DNA from: Ichthyophis bannanicus
Taxonomy: Eukaryota; Chordata; Amphibia; Gymnophiona; Ichthyophiidae
Direction: 5' to 3'
Assembly: GCA_033557465.1 (NCBI GenBank)
Contig: CM066032.1
Span: 449,808,270 to 449,872,269, forward strand
DNA length: 64,000 bases
Part shown: piece after piece, positions 23,040 through 32,512 of the stretch
Position numbering within the stretch: the stretch's first letter is position 1
Layout of the letters: every line of letters begins with the position of its first letter
Position numbers and translations under genes: made by a program
The notes under the pieces: generated by a model
Seen by the model: only the letters and a program-made list of their open reading frames with translations
The model's database searches: none
What the model was told of the DNA's origin: nothing

Positions 23040-24305
23040 TCCATGATCGGCAAGATTCTCCAGAGAGTCAGGGAGCTTCGCGGCCCGGTGATCCTGGTGG
23101 CACCAGATTGGCCTCGCAGACCGTGGTATGCGCATCTCGTACGGCTGTCTCGGGCATCTCCTCTACGCCTGGGGGCGTTCCCAGGGCTCCTGCTCCAAGG
23201 GCCGGTGGAAATGGGAAACCCGGCTCCTTACTCGCTTACGGCCTGGCTCTTGAACGCCGCAGGTTAGTTCAGAAGGGATATTCGTTGAGTGTGGTGGCGA
23301 CAATGCTTAAGGCACGGCGGTCGTAGACGTCGCTGGCTTACGCTCGTGTGTGGCATCTCTTTGACACTTGGTGTTCGCTACGTCACATCTCGCCCTGGCG
23401 TTGCAACATCCCGGATATTCTTTCCTTTCTGCAGGCAGGTCTAGATAAGGGTATGGCGCTCGGGACCTTTCGCGTGCAGGTTGCCGCGCTAACTTGTTTT
23501 CGAGGGCCGATAGCGGAGCGTTCTCTCGCCTCGCATGTGGATGTTTCGCGTTTTCTTAAAGGGGTTCAGACATTACGGCCCCCGATACGTCCTTTAGTTC
23601 CTTCTTGGGATCTTGCTCTCATTCTCCGTGCCCTTGTTGCTCCTCCCTTTGAGCCCCTGAAGGCATGTTCCCTTAAGGATTTAACGCTAAAGACGGTTTT
23701 CCTAGTGGCCATAACCTCGGCACGTCGGATTTCCGAACTTCAGGCTCTCTCTTGTCGAGACCCCTCTCTCGTTTTCTTCGGTGGGAGTTTCTCTTCTAAC
23801 TGTTCCATCCTTTTTACCTAAGGTGCTTATCCCGTTTCATGTCAACCAGCCTCTTTTCTTGCCTACCTTTGAAAGAGAGCAGTGTTCCGGTCACCTTCAT
23901 CAATCGCGTGCTGTGGACCTGAAGAGAGTGCTTTATCGGTATCTTAAGATCACGAACGCCTTCCGTAAGACCGATCATCTTTTTGTCCTGTTTGCGGGCC
24001 TTCGGGGGTCCGCAGCCTCCAAATCCACCATTTCTAGATGGTTGCGAGGAGCTATTGAGGCAGCTTATATACTGCAAGGCAAGCAGGTTCCAGCAGGGCT
24101 CCGAGTTCACTCCACTCGGGCTCAGGCTTCGTCTTGGGCTGAGCGGTCTCAAGTAGCCCCTCTCGACATTTGCCGGGCGGTGACTTGGTCATTGTTGTCC
24201 ACGTTTGTCCGTCAGTATAGATTGGACGTTCACGCTTGGCAGGAGGGGCAGTTTGGAGCTGCAGTGCTGTCGTTGGCATTGAACCCCCCCCTTGAAAGCT
24301 TGTAG
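23040..24305 (+). pseudogene. Tyrosine recombinase of compact DIRS, nearly intact
   Basis: It begins with the tail of the Dam-like domain (VILVAPDWPRRPWYAHLVRL near 23087). The recombinase follows: core-binding region from about 23348, the catalytic arginine in TSARRISELQAL near 23718, the HxxR box HSTR at 24108-24119, the ICRAVTW segment and the probable nucleophile Tyr in RQYRLDV near 24216. It reads in one frame to about 23790, then shifts (near 23785) to another frame that stays open to the stop at 24303-24305. A TAG near 23324 separates it from the upstream segment. All catalytic residues are present, so it was recently active or used in trans. Confidence 0.85.
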
Positions 24306-24324
24306 CTTGGGTACTGCCCGTTTG

Positions 24325-24420
24325 TCTGGACTGGTCTAGCAGTATGACCTGGAAGGAGAAATTTCACTTACCGTTAATTTCCTTTCCTGGAATACTGCTA
24401 GACCAGTCCAGGACTCACCC
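24325..24420. repeat. Internal complementary region of compact DIRS
   Basis: CTGGACTGGTCTAGCAGTAT and its inverted copy AATACTGCTAGACCAGTCCAG flank a central AGGAGAAATTTCACTTACCG. The halves are complementary to the left and right outer ends of the same element, the arrangement required for DIRS cDNA circularisation. Confidence 0.85.
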
Positions 24421-24938
24421 TGCTGTCAGTTACGGTGCTGCTAGTGCGGTGAAGCCGCTGGCCTCTGTTCCTTCCTTGTCAGTATGCCTCACCATGGCGG
24501 CCCCGATGGCTGCGTTATCGGTCTTAGCAGCCTTCAGTTCTGGGGATACTTTCAGCTCCCTTGTACATAGTTGAATTAAACGTCCACTATGTGTGGTCTT
24601 ATGGTTTAGTTGCGTTACATGTTTGGGTTCGCTTTACAGACGATACTGAGGGAGACCCCTAGGGGTAGGACCATATCACCAGAGTCCAGCCTATCAGAGC
24701 TCTGGTAGAATTCTCTGTCTCCAAGATCTGCTGGCAGGGGGACACAACCCGTTTGTCTGGACTGGTCTAGCAGTATTCCAGGAAAGGAAATTAACGGTAA
24801 GTGAAATTTCTCCTTTCACCTGTCTGTTCCTCCAGAAAACTAACCCTGCTCCCTATGAGGGAAGCTGGGATGAAGAAGAGGATTTCCAGTCTCCAGCAGG
24901 TGAGTCAGCGGAGGAAGGCAGTCTTCCTCTTGTTTGTT

Positions 24939-25205
24939 TATTTATTTTATTTAACTGTATTTATATACTGCTTTTCACCAGGTTAAGCGTTTTTTTTTTT
25001 TTAGGGCTGTCAAGTCAGTGCTGACTCCTGGCGAAGAACAAAACATTTTACATTGAGTTCTTTTTATACAAGAAACATTTTAACATTTGAATATTCAAAC
25101 ATTTTCTAATATAACTTTATAACATTTAATTAATATAAATAACTATTAACATTTTAGCTGGTATACACAAACTATTTACATTCATGGGTTTATTGTGCTT
25201 GAGTT
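24939..25205 (-). mobile_element. LINE/SINE 3' fragment inside DIRS E gag
   Basis: It starts with TTTATTTATTTTATTTAACTG and the TATATACTGCTTTTCACCAGG block seen in the SINE at 8694. It also contains GTCAGTGCTGACTCCTGG, a motif seen in the SINE at 19905. DIRS E gag pieces lie on both sides. Confidence 0.6.
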
Positions 25206-25399
25206 GTATTTTAGAGGATGAAGGGTGAGGATCTGTTGGTGATCCATTTTTATCACCTGGAGGATCTTTCCACACTTATTCAGGGATGTCATGATAGCCT
25301 TAGGCATTTTGGCGCCCGCTCCAGTGGAGGTCTTGCAGGTGGACCCTATCCTGGAGGATTTGCAGCATCCTTCTGGCTTCTTTTTGCTTTGAGCCATTA
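25206..25399 (+). pseudogene. DIRS E gag, middle fragment
   Basis: In mixed frames it reads as acidic-flank gag sequence (ending in VLQVDPILEDLQHPSG near 25340-25375). It joins the acidic piece at 24830-24930 (YEGSWDEEEDFQSPAGESAEEG) upstream and the gag at 31514 downstream. Interrupted by DIRS B at 25400. Confidence 0.6.
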
Positions 25400-26490
25400 C
25401 TTTGCGTCCTTCTAGTCCAGTCCCGGAACCATAGAGTTTAGAACGTCCTCCAGCAGCTTTGGAGACTGAAAGATGTCATCGTTCTGATGTCACCGGTATA
25501 CGTAGGCTAACACCGCCCCCTTCCACCAGTACTTTCAGTCTCCAAGCAGCTGGAGAGACATCTGAGCCTAGGACTGGGCTCAGGTGGCGCAAATAAGCAG
25601 AGCTAGATTCTTTTTCTGTTTAAATATTTTGACTTTTTGAATTTATCTTTTAGTCTTCCCTGATTAGTGTTGGTTTTCTTTTTGGTTTCTAGGAGTGCTG
25701 CTGCTGATTGAGCTCTCGTCTGGGCTGCTGTGCCTCCCTCCCTCATCTCCTCTCCACTTCTCCCTCCCCCCCCTGGGCTAATTTTCCCCATCCTCTAAAC
25801 GAGCAGGTGTTTGCTGGGTGGTGTTTTGCTCTGAGTTCCGTCAGCAGTCCGGCCTCCCTGCTCCCGAACCCGCAACGAAGGGTGAGGAGCAGGTGGAAGG
25901 CCAAAGCAGCAGCGGCGGTGCACACCCATAGCAAGCAGGAGTCTTGCGGGAGTAATTTTCTGCCGGGCGCCGGAGCCGCGGAACGGCTGAGCTCCGGCGC
26001 TGTGGGAACTCCCTTCTCTTTCCTCTGTGGTAGCGGTAAGTCGGGGAAGCTGGCTGCTTTGCGCGGTAGGACCGGAGGGAGAGAGCTGGTAACAGCAGCC
26101 TGAGGGCACGCGCTTTGTCAGCGTGCGGCTGGACCGACCGCGTGTAGCTGAGCGGGAAACACGCGGATGCCATTTTGGGGGATCGCAAATTGTTTTTTTC
26201 TAACCTTCTCTCTCAGAGCCTTGTAAGGAGCGTGGGTAAGCTTCGTTTAGGCTTCGTTTTGCACAATCTTCAGTCAGGATCAGCTAGGATACCTGCAAGG
26301 CAGAGTTAGATCTTGTTTTAAAAATAACTAACTAACTAACTAAACAAGAAGGAGAATTTAGAGAGAGAAAGGATTAGGATTGTTTACCTCCCAGGCTGTT
26401 GGTACCTCTTTGCAGGGTTCTTTTGGTAGTGCACAGGGTTAAAAAAAAAAAATAAAAAAATACAGTGGAGATCCCCTGACCTTTGAGAGG

Positions 26491-27987
26491 ATGCCTGCAA
26501 AGCCGTGCTGTTTAGTGTGTGGCACGCGGCGCGGAGAAGTGTTTGACTCGGGGGTGTGTAGGGCCTGCACTTGGGAGGCAGAGGTTAGGGATAAGGCTTT
26601 AGGGGGTTCTTCTGGGGAGCACGTCGGCGTTCCCGGGGAGCCGGGTGAGTCCCTGCCACCATCCTTGAGTCTGGCACAGCCAGTGGCAGGGCCGTCTTCG
26701 GGGGAGGGTTCTTTGCTTCCTATATCTTTGGGCTCAGGAAGTGGTGATTCAGCTGTCCCTCCTAATTTCTTCACTCTCATGACTCAGGCTTTTGCTCTGC
26801 TACAGCCTATGTTGGGGGCTCGATCCCAGGGTCCTAGGGGGCAGAAGCGGGCTGGGTTGGTGAATCTGCCCGACGAAGAGGTTGGGTCGGCTAAAGCCCG
26901 TAAAGGGGCTGTAGAAGATAATCCGCCTTCTCGGCTTGAGGAGGAGTTGGGAGGTGCAGACGACGAGGTTGAAGAGTCCTCAGAGATTGAGTTAGAAGAG
27001 GGGGAATTGCTGGATGTGGAGCAACAGAGTAGAGTAGTCAGAGTGTTTCGCCGTGAAGAGTTGCCTGCCTTGATTTCTGAGACTCTCAAAACGCTGAACA
27101 TGCCCTCGGGGGAGTCAGTAGCGGAGGAGTCTTTGGAGGATCCGCTTTTGCAGGCGGTGAGGACGTCCCAACAGGTGTTTCCTGTGCATAGAGTTTTTAA
27201 GAGCATGATTCAGGAGGAGTGGGACTGTCCGGAGTCGGCTCTACGTGGTTCAAGGGCCTTAGCTCGTCTTTATCCGCTTTCCGACCAAGACAGGGAGCTT
27301 TTCCGCTCTCCAAAGGTGGACGTGGCAGTATCGGCAGTAACTAAGAAGACTACGATTCCGGTGGAGGGGGCCGCGGCCTTAAAGGATGTGCAGGACCGGA
27401 GGTTAGACACTTTGCTGAAGCAGGTGTTCGATATTGGGGCCCTCTCCTTGCAGGCCTCTATAGCGGGGGCGTGGGTGGCGAGAGGCTGCTTGCGCTGGTC
27501 GCAAAGGTTGCAGGGGGATCAGTTAGAGGGACACTTAGATGAAGTAACGCGGCTGGAGTCGGGCACCGCTTATTTGGCGGACATTCATTACGACCTTATC
27601 CGGAGTCTAGCTAAGAGTATGGCGTCGGTTGTTGCGGCCCGGAGGTACCTTTGGTTGCACAACTGGTCGGTGGATGCTTTGTCTAAGGCTCGTCTCAGCA
27701 AGCTCCCGTTTAGGGGTAAGCTTTTGTTTGGCAAGGATTTGGAGAAGTTGGTCAAGGAGCTCGGGGAGTCCAAGGTAGGTTGACTGCCGGAAGATAAGCC
27801 GAAGCAGGGCCGCGGTGCTGCGGGCTCCCAGGGGAATTCGAGAGAGTTTCGTAGGTTTCGGGCCTCTCGTTTTAGCCAGCCACAGCGGGGAAGATTTCTG
27901 GTACGTGGCCAGGGGTTTCGAGGTTTACGAGGGGCGGGCAGGGGTTTTACGCTGTTCCAATCCTCAAACCTTAAGAAGTCCCAATGA
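26491..27987 (+). pseudogene. DIRS B gag, one premature stop
   Basis: The start ATG (26491) opens a 430-codon frame. The N-terminus has a double CxxC cluster (CCLVCG, CRACTW), probably zinc-binding. A proline/serine-rich and very acidic middle follows (about residues 150-180, EESSEIELEEGELLDVE), then a conserved helical region (VTKKTTIPVEGAAALKDVQDRR, ALSLQASIAGAW). A TGA at 27781-27783 stops it, but the same frame continues with an R/G/F-rich basic tail (FRRFRASRFSQPQRGRF) to a stop at 27985-27987. The ancestral gag was therefore about 498 codons. Presumed structural, RNA-binding protein. Confidence 0.85.
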
Positions 27988-29505
27988 GATGAGGCGGGCT
28001 CAGGTGGAGTTGGTACCCTTGGGAGGAAGGTTGCGGGACTTTTACCCTGCCTGGGTCCAAATTACCTCAGACCAGTGGGTCTTGGAAGTCATTCGAGAGG
28101 GCTATTCCCTAGAGCTCCATCGACCCGTGTTAGATTCCTTTGTCCAATCTCCTTGCAGATCATCCCAGAAGGTGCATGCGATCGCGGACACGCTGCAGCG
28201 CCTTCTGCAACTCCGGGCAGTGGTACCCGTTCCGACGGACCAGTGCGGGCTCGGTCGGTACTCCATCTACTTTGTGGTTCCAAAGAAGGAAGGCACGTTT
28301 CGACCAATTCTGGATTTAAAGAGGGTGAATCGCTGTCTTTGCGTTACCCACTTCTGGATGGAGACGCTGCGCTCTGTCATTGCGGCGGTCAGGGCGGGCG
28401 AATTCCTAACATCATTGGACCTCACGGAAGCTTATCTCCATATCCCGGTGCGACAGGAGCATCAAAGGTTTCTGCGGTTTGCACTGCCCATGGGGCATTT
28501 TCAGTTTCAGGCGATGCCCTTCGGGCTAGCGACAGCGCCTCGGACGTTCACCAAGATCATGGTAGTGGTAGCGGCGGCGCTCCGCAGGGACGGTGTACTG
28601 GTGCATCCTTATTTGGACGATTGGTTGATTCGAGCAAAGTCGGAACAGGAGAGTCGGGCGGCCACCACTCGGGTAGTTCAGATGTTGGAGAGCCTGGGCT
28701 GGGTGGTCAATTTCGCAAAGAGCAGATTGGTTCCTTCGCAGTCCCTAGAATATTTGGGAGCACGTTTCGAGACAGCGAAAGCGGCAGTTTTTCTCCCGAG
28801 CCTCAGGGCACAAGGGCTGCGGGGCTGGTGGTAAGGTTTCTGGCAAGACGGGTGCTGACGGCATGGCAATATCTGCAATTACTGGGCACAATGGCAGCCA
28901 CGATCGAGGTGGTGCCGTGGGCCAGGGCTCATATGCGTTCGTTGCAGAGCGCGCTGCTCCGGCGGTGGTCTCATCAGAAGGATGCATTGTCTCGGCCACT
29001 GATTTGTCCCCCAGAGGTACGTCAGGATCTTCTCTGGTGGTTGGCGGCGGAGAACCTGGAGGCGTGCATGCCTCTAGAACCTCCGTTGTGGAGTTTGTTA
29101 ACGACGGATGCCAGCCTCGCAGGGTGGGGTGCGCATTTCCAGGGAAGGTTTGCCCCAGGGACTGTGGTCCCAGAAGAACAGACATGGTCCATCAACCGTC
29201 TGGAGATGAGAGCGGTGGTGTTGGCTCTGCACAAGTTTCAGAGTTCTCTGCGGCAGGCGGCGATACGGGTGCTGTCAGACAATGCGACAACCGTGGTCTA
29301 CATCAATCGTCAGGGGGGCACCGGCAGTGTGGCGCTAGAAGCGGAGGCGAGTCAGCTTTTGAAATGGGCGGAGCAAAATCTGGCGGCGCTTTCAGCTCAG
29401 CATGTCGCCGGCATGGACAATGTCGAAGCGGATTTTCTAAGTCGCCGCCGGGTAGACCCGGGGGAGTGGCGGCTACACCCGGACGTGTTTGCGCTTTTGG
29501 TGTGA
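27815..29505 (+). pseudogene. DIRS B reverse transcriptase-RNase H, one frameshift
   Basis: The frame overlaps the gag tail by about 170 bp. RT motifs: FVVPKKEGTFRPILDLKRVN near 28270, SLDLTEAYLHIPV near 28410, MPFGLATAPRTFTK near 28515, catalytic YLDD at 28610-28621. The frame ends at 28834; a shift near 28827 leads to an open frame up to 29505 encoding RNase H with TTDASLAGWGAHF near 29100, NRLEMRAVVLALHKF near 29195, LSDNATTVVYINRQGGTGS near 29275 and NVEADFLSR near 29420. The catalytic residues are preserved; only the single shift separates RT from RNase H. Confidence 0.9.
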
Positions 29506-29920
29506 CGATGGGGGATTCCCCTAATGGATCTGATGGCAGGCTTCGAGTTGGCGCAGGTGTCACGATTTTTCAGCAGGCGGCGAGAAAGAATGTCGGAAGG
29601 TCTCGATGCCTTGGCTTAGAAATGGCCGGAGGACAAGCTGCTCTATGTGTTTCTGCCGTGGACTCTCATAGGCCGCGTAGTGCAGCATCGCGGTCGGGTG
29701 GTCCTTATAGCGCCCGATTTGCCCCGAAGACCTTGGTATGCGGACTTGGTACGTCTGCTGGTGGACAGGCCATGGAGGCTTCCACTTCAGGAGGACCTCT
29801 TGTTGCAGGGTCCGTTACGCATGCCCCAGGTAGCTCGATTCTCGCTTACGGCATGGCTCTTGAATGGGCTCAGATTACTGCCAAGGGTTACTCGGCTGCG
29901 GTCATTTCTGCTTTGCTGAA
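29506..29920 (+). pseudogene. DIRS B Dam-methyltransferase-like segment
   Basis: It follows RNase H after the stop at 29503-29505. Visible pieces are PLMDLMAGFELAQVSRFF near 29520, LLYVFLPWTLIGRVVQHRGRVVLIAPDLPRRPWYADL near 29640-29750. The domain is known in DIRS-1-like pol proteins as a putative adenine methyltransferase of unproven function. Stops at the RNase H junction and near 29620 break it. Confidence 0.6.
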
Positions 29921-30909
29921 GGCGCGTAAACGCTCCACTTCGTTGGCGTACATACGAGTTTGACGAATTTTTGAAGCCTGGTGTTCGGAGCGGAAGCTGT
30001 GGCCTTTGAGGGCCTCGGTACCGCAGGTCCATTCCTTTTTGCAGGATGGGGTGGAAAGAGGCCTAGCGGCTAGTTCCTTGCAGGTGCAGCTGGCGGCGAT
30101 CTCCTGTTACCGGGGTAAGATTCAGGGTCAGCTGTTAGGGTCTCATGGCGATGTACGTCAGTTTTTGCGAGCCGTTTTACTCTTGCGATCTCCGCAGCGT
30201 AGTTCAGTACCGGTGTGGGATCTGAATTTGGTGTTGGAGGCTCTGGTGAGAGCGCCGTTTGAGCCCTTGGGCGAGTCCTCGTTGAAGGATTTGACATTGA
30301 AGATGGTGTTTCTCGTGGCCATTTGCTCAGCTAGAAGAATTTCGGAGTTGCAAGCGTTGTCCTGTAAGGAACCGTATTTGTCCTTTTTCATTCACAAGGT
30401 GGTGTTGCATACGGTGCCAGCGTTTTTGCCGAAGGTGGTTTCCATTTTTCATGTTAACCAAGTGGTGTCGCTTCCGGTATTTTCGCGGGAACAGAAGGAT
30501 AGGTCCGGCGGCAGGTTGCATCTTCTGGATGTTCGTCGTGTGCTTAAGAGCTATCTCCGTAGGACCGCGCCTTTCCTGAAATCGGACAGACTGTGTCCTT
30601 TGGGGGTCCACGTAAAGGGGAGGCGGCAGCGAAGGTCTCTATTTCTCGGTGGTTGAAAGAGGCGATCGCGTCGGCATACCTCCTTAAGGGAAAAACGGTG
30701 CCGGAGGGCCTCCGGGCTCATTCAGCTAGAGCACATGCGGCATCTTGGGCGGAGGTCAGTTTAGTTCCAGTTGGTGACATTTGTAGGGCAGCGACTTGGT
30801 CGTCCTTGCATTCCTTTGCAAAGCACTATCGGTTAGATGTGCAGGAGGCGGGGGATGGGCGTTTTGGCTCAGCGGTTCTTCAGGCTGGGCTTGCTGGTCC
30901 CTCCCGTTA
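29690..30909 (+). pseudogene. DIRS B tyrosine recombinase, broken
   Basis: Core-binding region KGYSAAVISALLKARKRSTSLAY lies near 29880, then a TGA at about 29961. The catalytic domain follows with ICSARRISELQAL near 30325, HxxR as HSAR at 30719-30730, and ICRAATWSSLHSFAKHYRLDV near 30780-30840 with the candidate nucleophile tyrosine. A frameshift near 30600 divides it. Ends at the stop 30907-30909. All active-site residues are visible. Confidence 0.85.
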
Positions 30910-30929
30910 AGATTCACTGCTCTGTTACA

Positions 30930-31030
30930 TCCTCTATGGTTCCGGGACTGGACTAGAGGGACACAAAGGAAGGTGAAATTAGACTTACCTGCTAATTGTT
31001 GTTCCTTAAGGAACTCTAGTCCAGTCCCGG
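30930..31030. repeat. DIRS B internal complementary region
   Basis: GGTTCCGGGACTGGACTAGAG and its inverted form CTCTAGTCCAGTCCCGGATCC enclose GAAATTAGACTTACCTGC. The halves match the complements of the left (25400-25430) and right (31465-31513) outer ends. Confidence 0.85.
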
Positions 31031-31513
31031 ATCCCTCCCAGTATTTTGAGGGGGTCGTTCAGCCTTAAGAAGAGGTTCTGAGGACGGCGCAGAGTGCAAG
31101 CGCGGATGGAACTCTTTTGGCAGCAGTACTTTGTTAGTGCTTCATTAGTATTTTGTTGGTTTTTGAAAAACAAAACAAAACAATAAACTAAAATAAATAA
31201 ATAAGAAGCGGGAATATAGCGGTTCCGTAGGGGGCTCGTGTTATCTAGTGCCCTATTAGCTTTAGTGGCTACAGTTGGTGGTTGCGACTGCCTATTCCAT
31301 TTCTCTTTCAACTACTTATTTGTTGCTCTGCTGAGTCTGCTTTGTCAATAGGTACTGGTGGAAGGGGGCGGTGTTAGCCTACTTATACCGGTGACATCAG
31401 AACGATGACATCTTTCAGTCTCCAAAGCTGCTGGAGGATGTTCTAAACTCTATGGTTCCGGGACTGGACTAGAGTTCCTTAAGGAACAACAATTAGCAGG
31501 TAAGTCTAATTTT

Positions 31514-32474
31514 ACCTTGCATAAGCTTGTAATCTCTTGGTGGGAGACGCTGGGGCTGAGAGGCCCCAAAATCCAGGCTTGGCTGTATCCTCTGCCCCAA
31601 GGGGACATTGAACAGCTATTTGGACTCATTCACTTGGCTGTCCTGGCCATGGCAGTGACTAAGCACACTCTGCTAAAGGAGATCCATGATAGGAAGGTGG
31701 AAACCTTCAGCTTTGGTCTTGGGCACTCAAGTGGCGCTCTGTGCAGATGTGGTAGCATGTGCCCTCTTAAACTGGATCCAACAGTTGCTGGATAGCTCAG
31801 AGGTGGTGAGATTAGATTCTGTAATATTGTTTATGGTGGTTGCCCTGTACAACTTCATCAGGATTGCCACCATATCCATGGCACCAGTTGTAGTGACCTG
31901 AAGATGGTTTTTGGCTCTGGAACTGGTTGGCCGATGCCACCTTCAAGTTGCAGCTGAGTAAGCTCCCCTTTTAACCCTTTGAAGGCCTACTTTAAATTTT
32001 TAATCCACATTCTGCAGCCGGGTTAATTTTTGCATATTTCAGGAAACTTGTACCCATCTTATTCAGTATGTTCTAATAGTGATTTTCCTTCTATGGTCAT
32101 TTACCATTTGATAGGAATATTTAGTCAGAATTTTGAATCCCGAGAGTTTTGGGCTCGGCCTGGAAAGGGTTAAAGGCAGATCACTTTGTGGGGAGGACCT
32201 GGAGAAATTGGTGATAGACCTTGGGGAAGCTTGCTCAGAGAGGCTCCCAGAAGATAGGCCCAGAGGTTTCTGGGAGTGTCTTGTATAGGGCTGATCAGGA
32301 AGTGCGGGAGTGGCCTAGGGCCAGAAAGAATTTGGTTATGGTCTATTTCTTCTATGCATCCAAACCCAAGAAGGGTTAGCCCTTTCAAGGATCCTAGCAT
32401 TCTTAGACCTCAGCTACCGCCACCTCAAAAGCCAGTAAGCCCTTGCAATGAGTTCTAACAAGAGGCAACTGGTT
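31514..32474 (+). pseudogene. DIRS E gag, central and C-terminal fragment
   Basis: It resumes gag after DIRS B. AVTKHTLLKEIHDRKVET near 31655 aligns with the VTKKT...LKDVQDRRLDT block of B gag, and GEDLEKLVIDLGEA with PEDRP near 32190-32260 aligns with the B sequence GKDLEKLVKELGE...PEDKP. Several stops and shifts, so decayed. It ends at the LINE insertion at 32507. Confidence 0.75.
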
Positions 32475-32512
32475 AGGGGGTGTCTCTGCCTGTTTTACTC
32501 TGGATGGACATA

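Larger units (their letters stand above)
22809..24815 (+). mobile_element. Compact DIRS derivative retaining only recombinase
   Basis: This 2.0-kb element has matching inverted repeats (about 22826-22952 and 24643-24775) and an internal complementary region (24325-24420). The left half of the ICR is the complement of the left outer end (CCAGGTCATACTGCTAG...), and its right half the complement of the right outer end (...GGTAAGTGAAATTTCTCCT). Between the repeats there is only the end of the methyltransferase-like segment and the recombinase; gag, RT and RNase H are missing. It interrupts DIRS E. Confidence 0.85.
25400..31513 (+). mobile_element. DIRS element B, near-complete
   Basis: A 6.1-kb element of conventional DIRS layout: left inverted repeat (about 25410-25545), gag, overlapping RT-RNase H, methyltransferase-like segment, recombinase, ICR (30930-31030) and right inverted repeat (about 31350-31470, outer end to 31513). 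The repeats share long blocks such as AGACTGAAAGATGTCATCGT and its complement. Only a handful of stops and frameshifts break the ORFs, so it is far younger than E, which it interrupts. The codon use is GC-richer than its surroundings. Confidence 0.9.

Noticed and set aside
25708..26188. ORFs of 100-131 codons upstream of DIRS B gag
   Set aside because: GC-rich leader between the left repeat and gag; ORFs appear on both strands without motifs.
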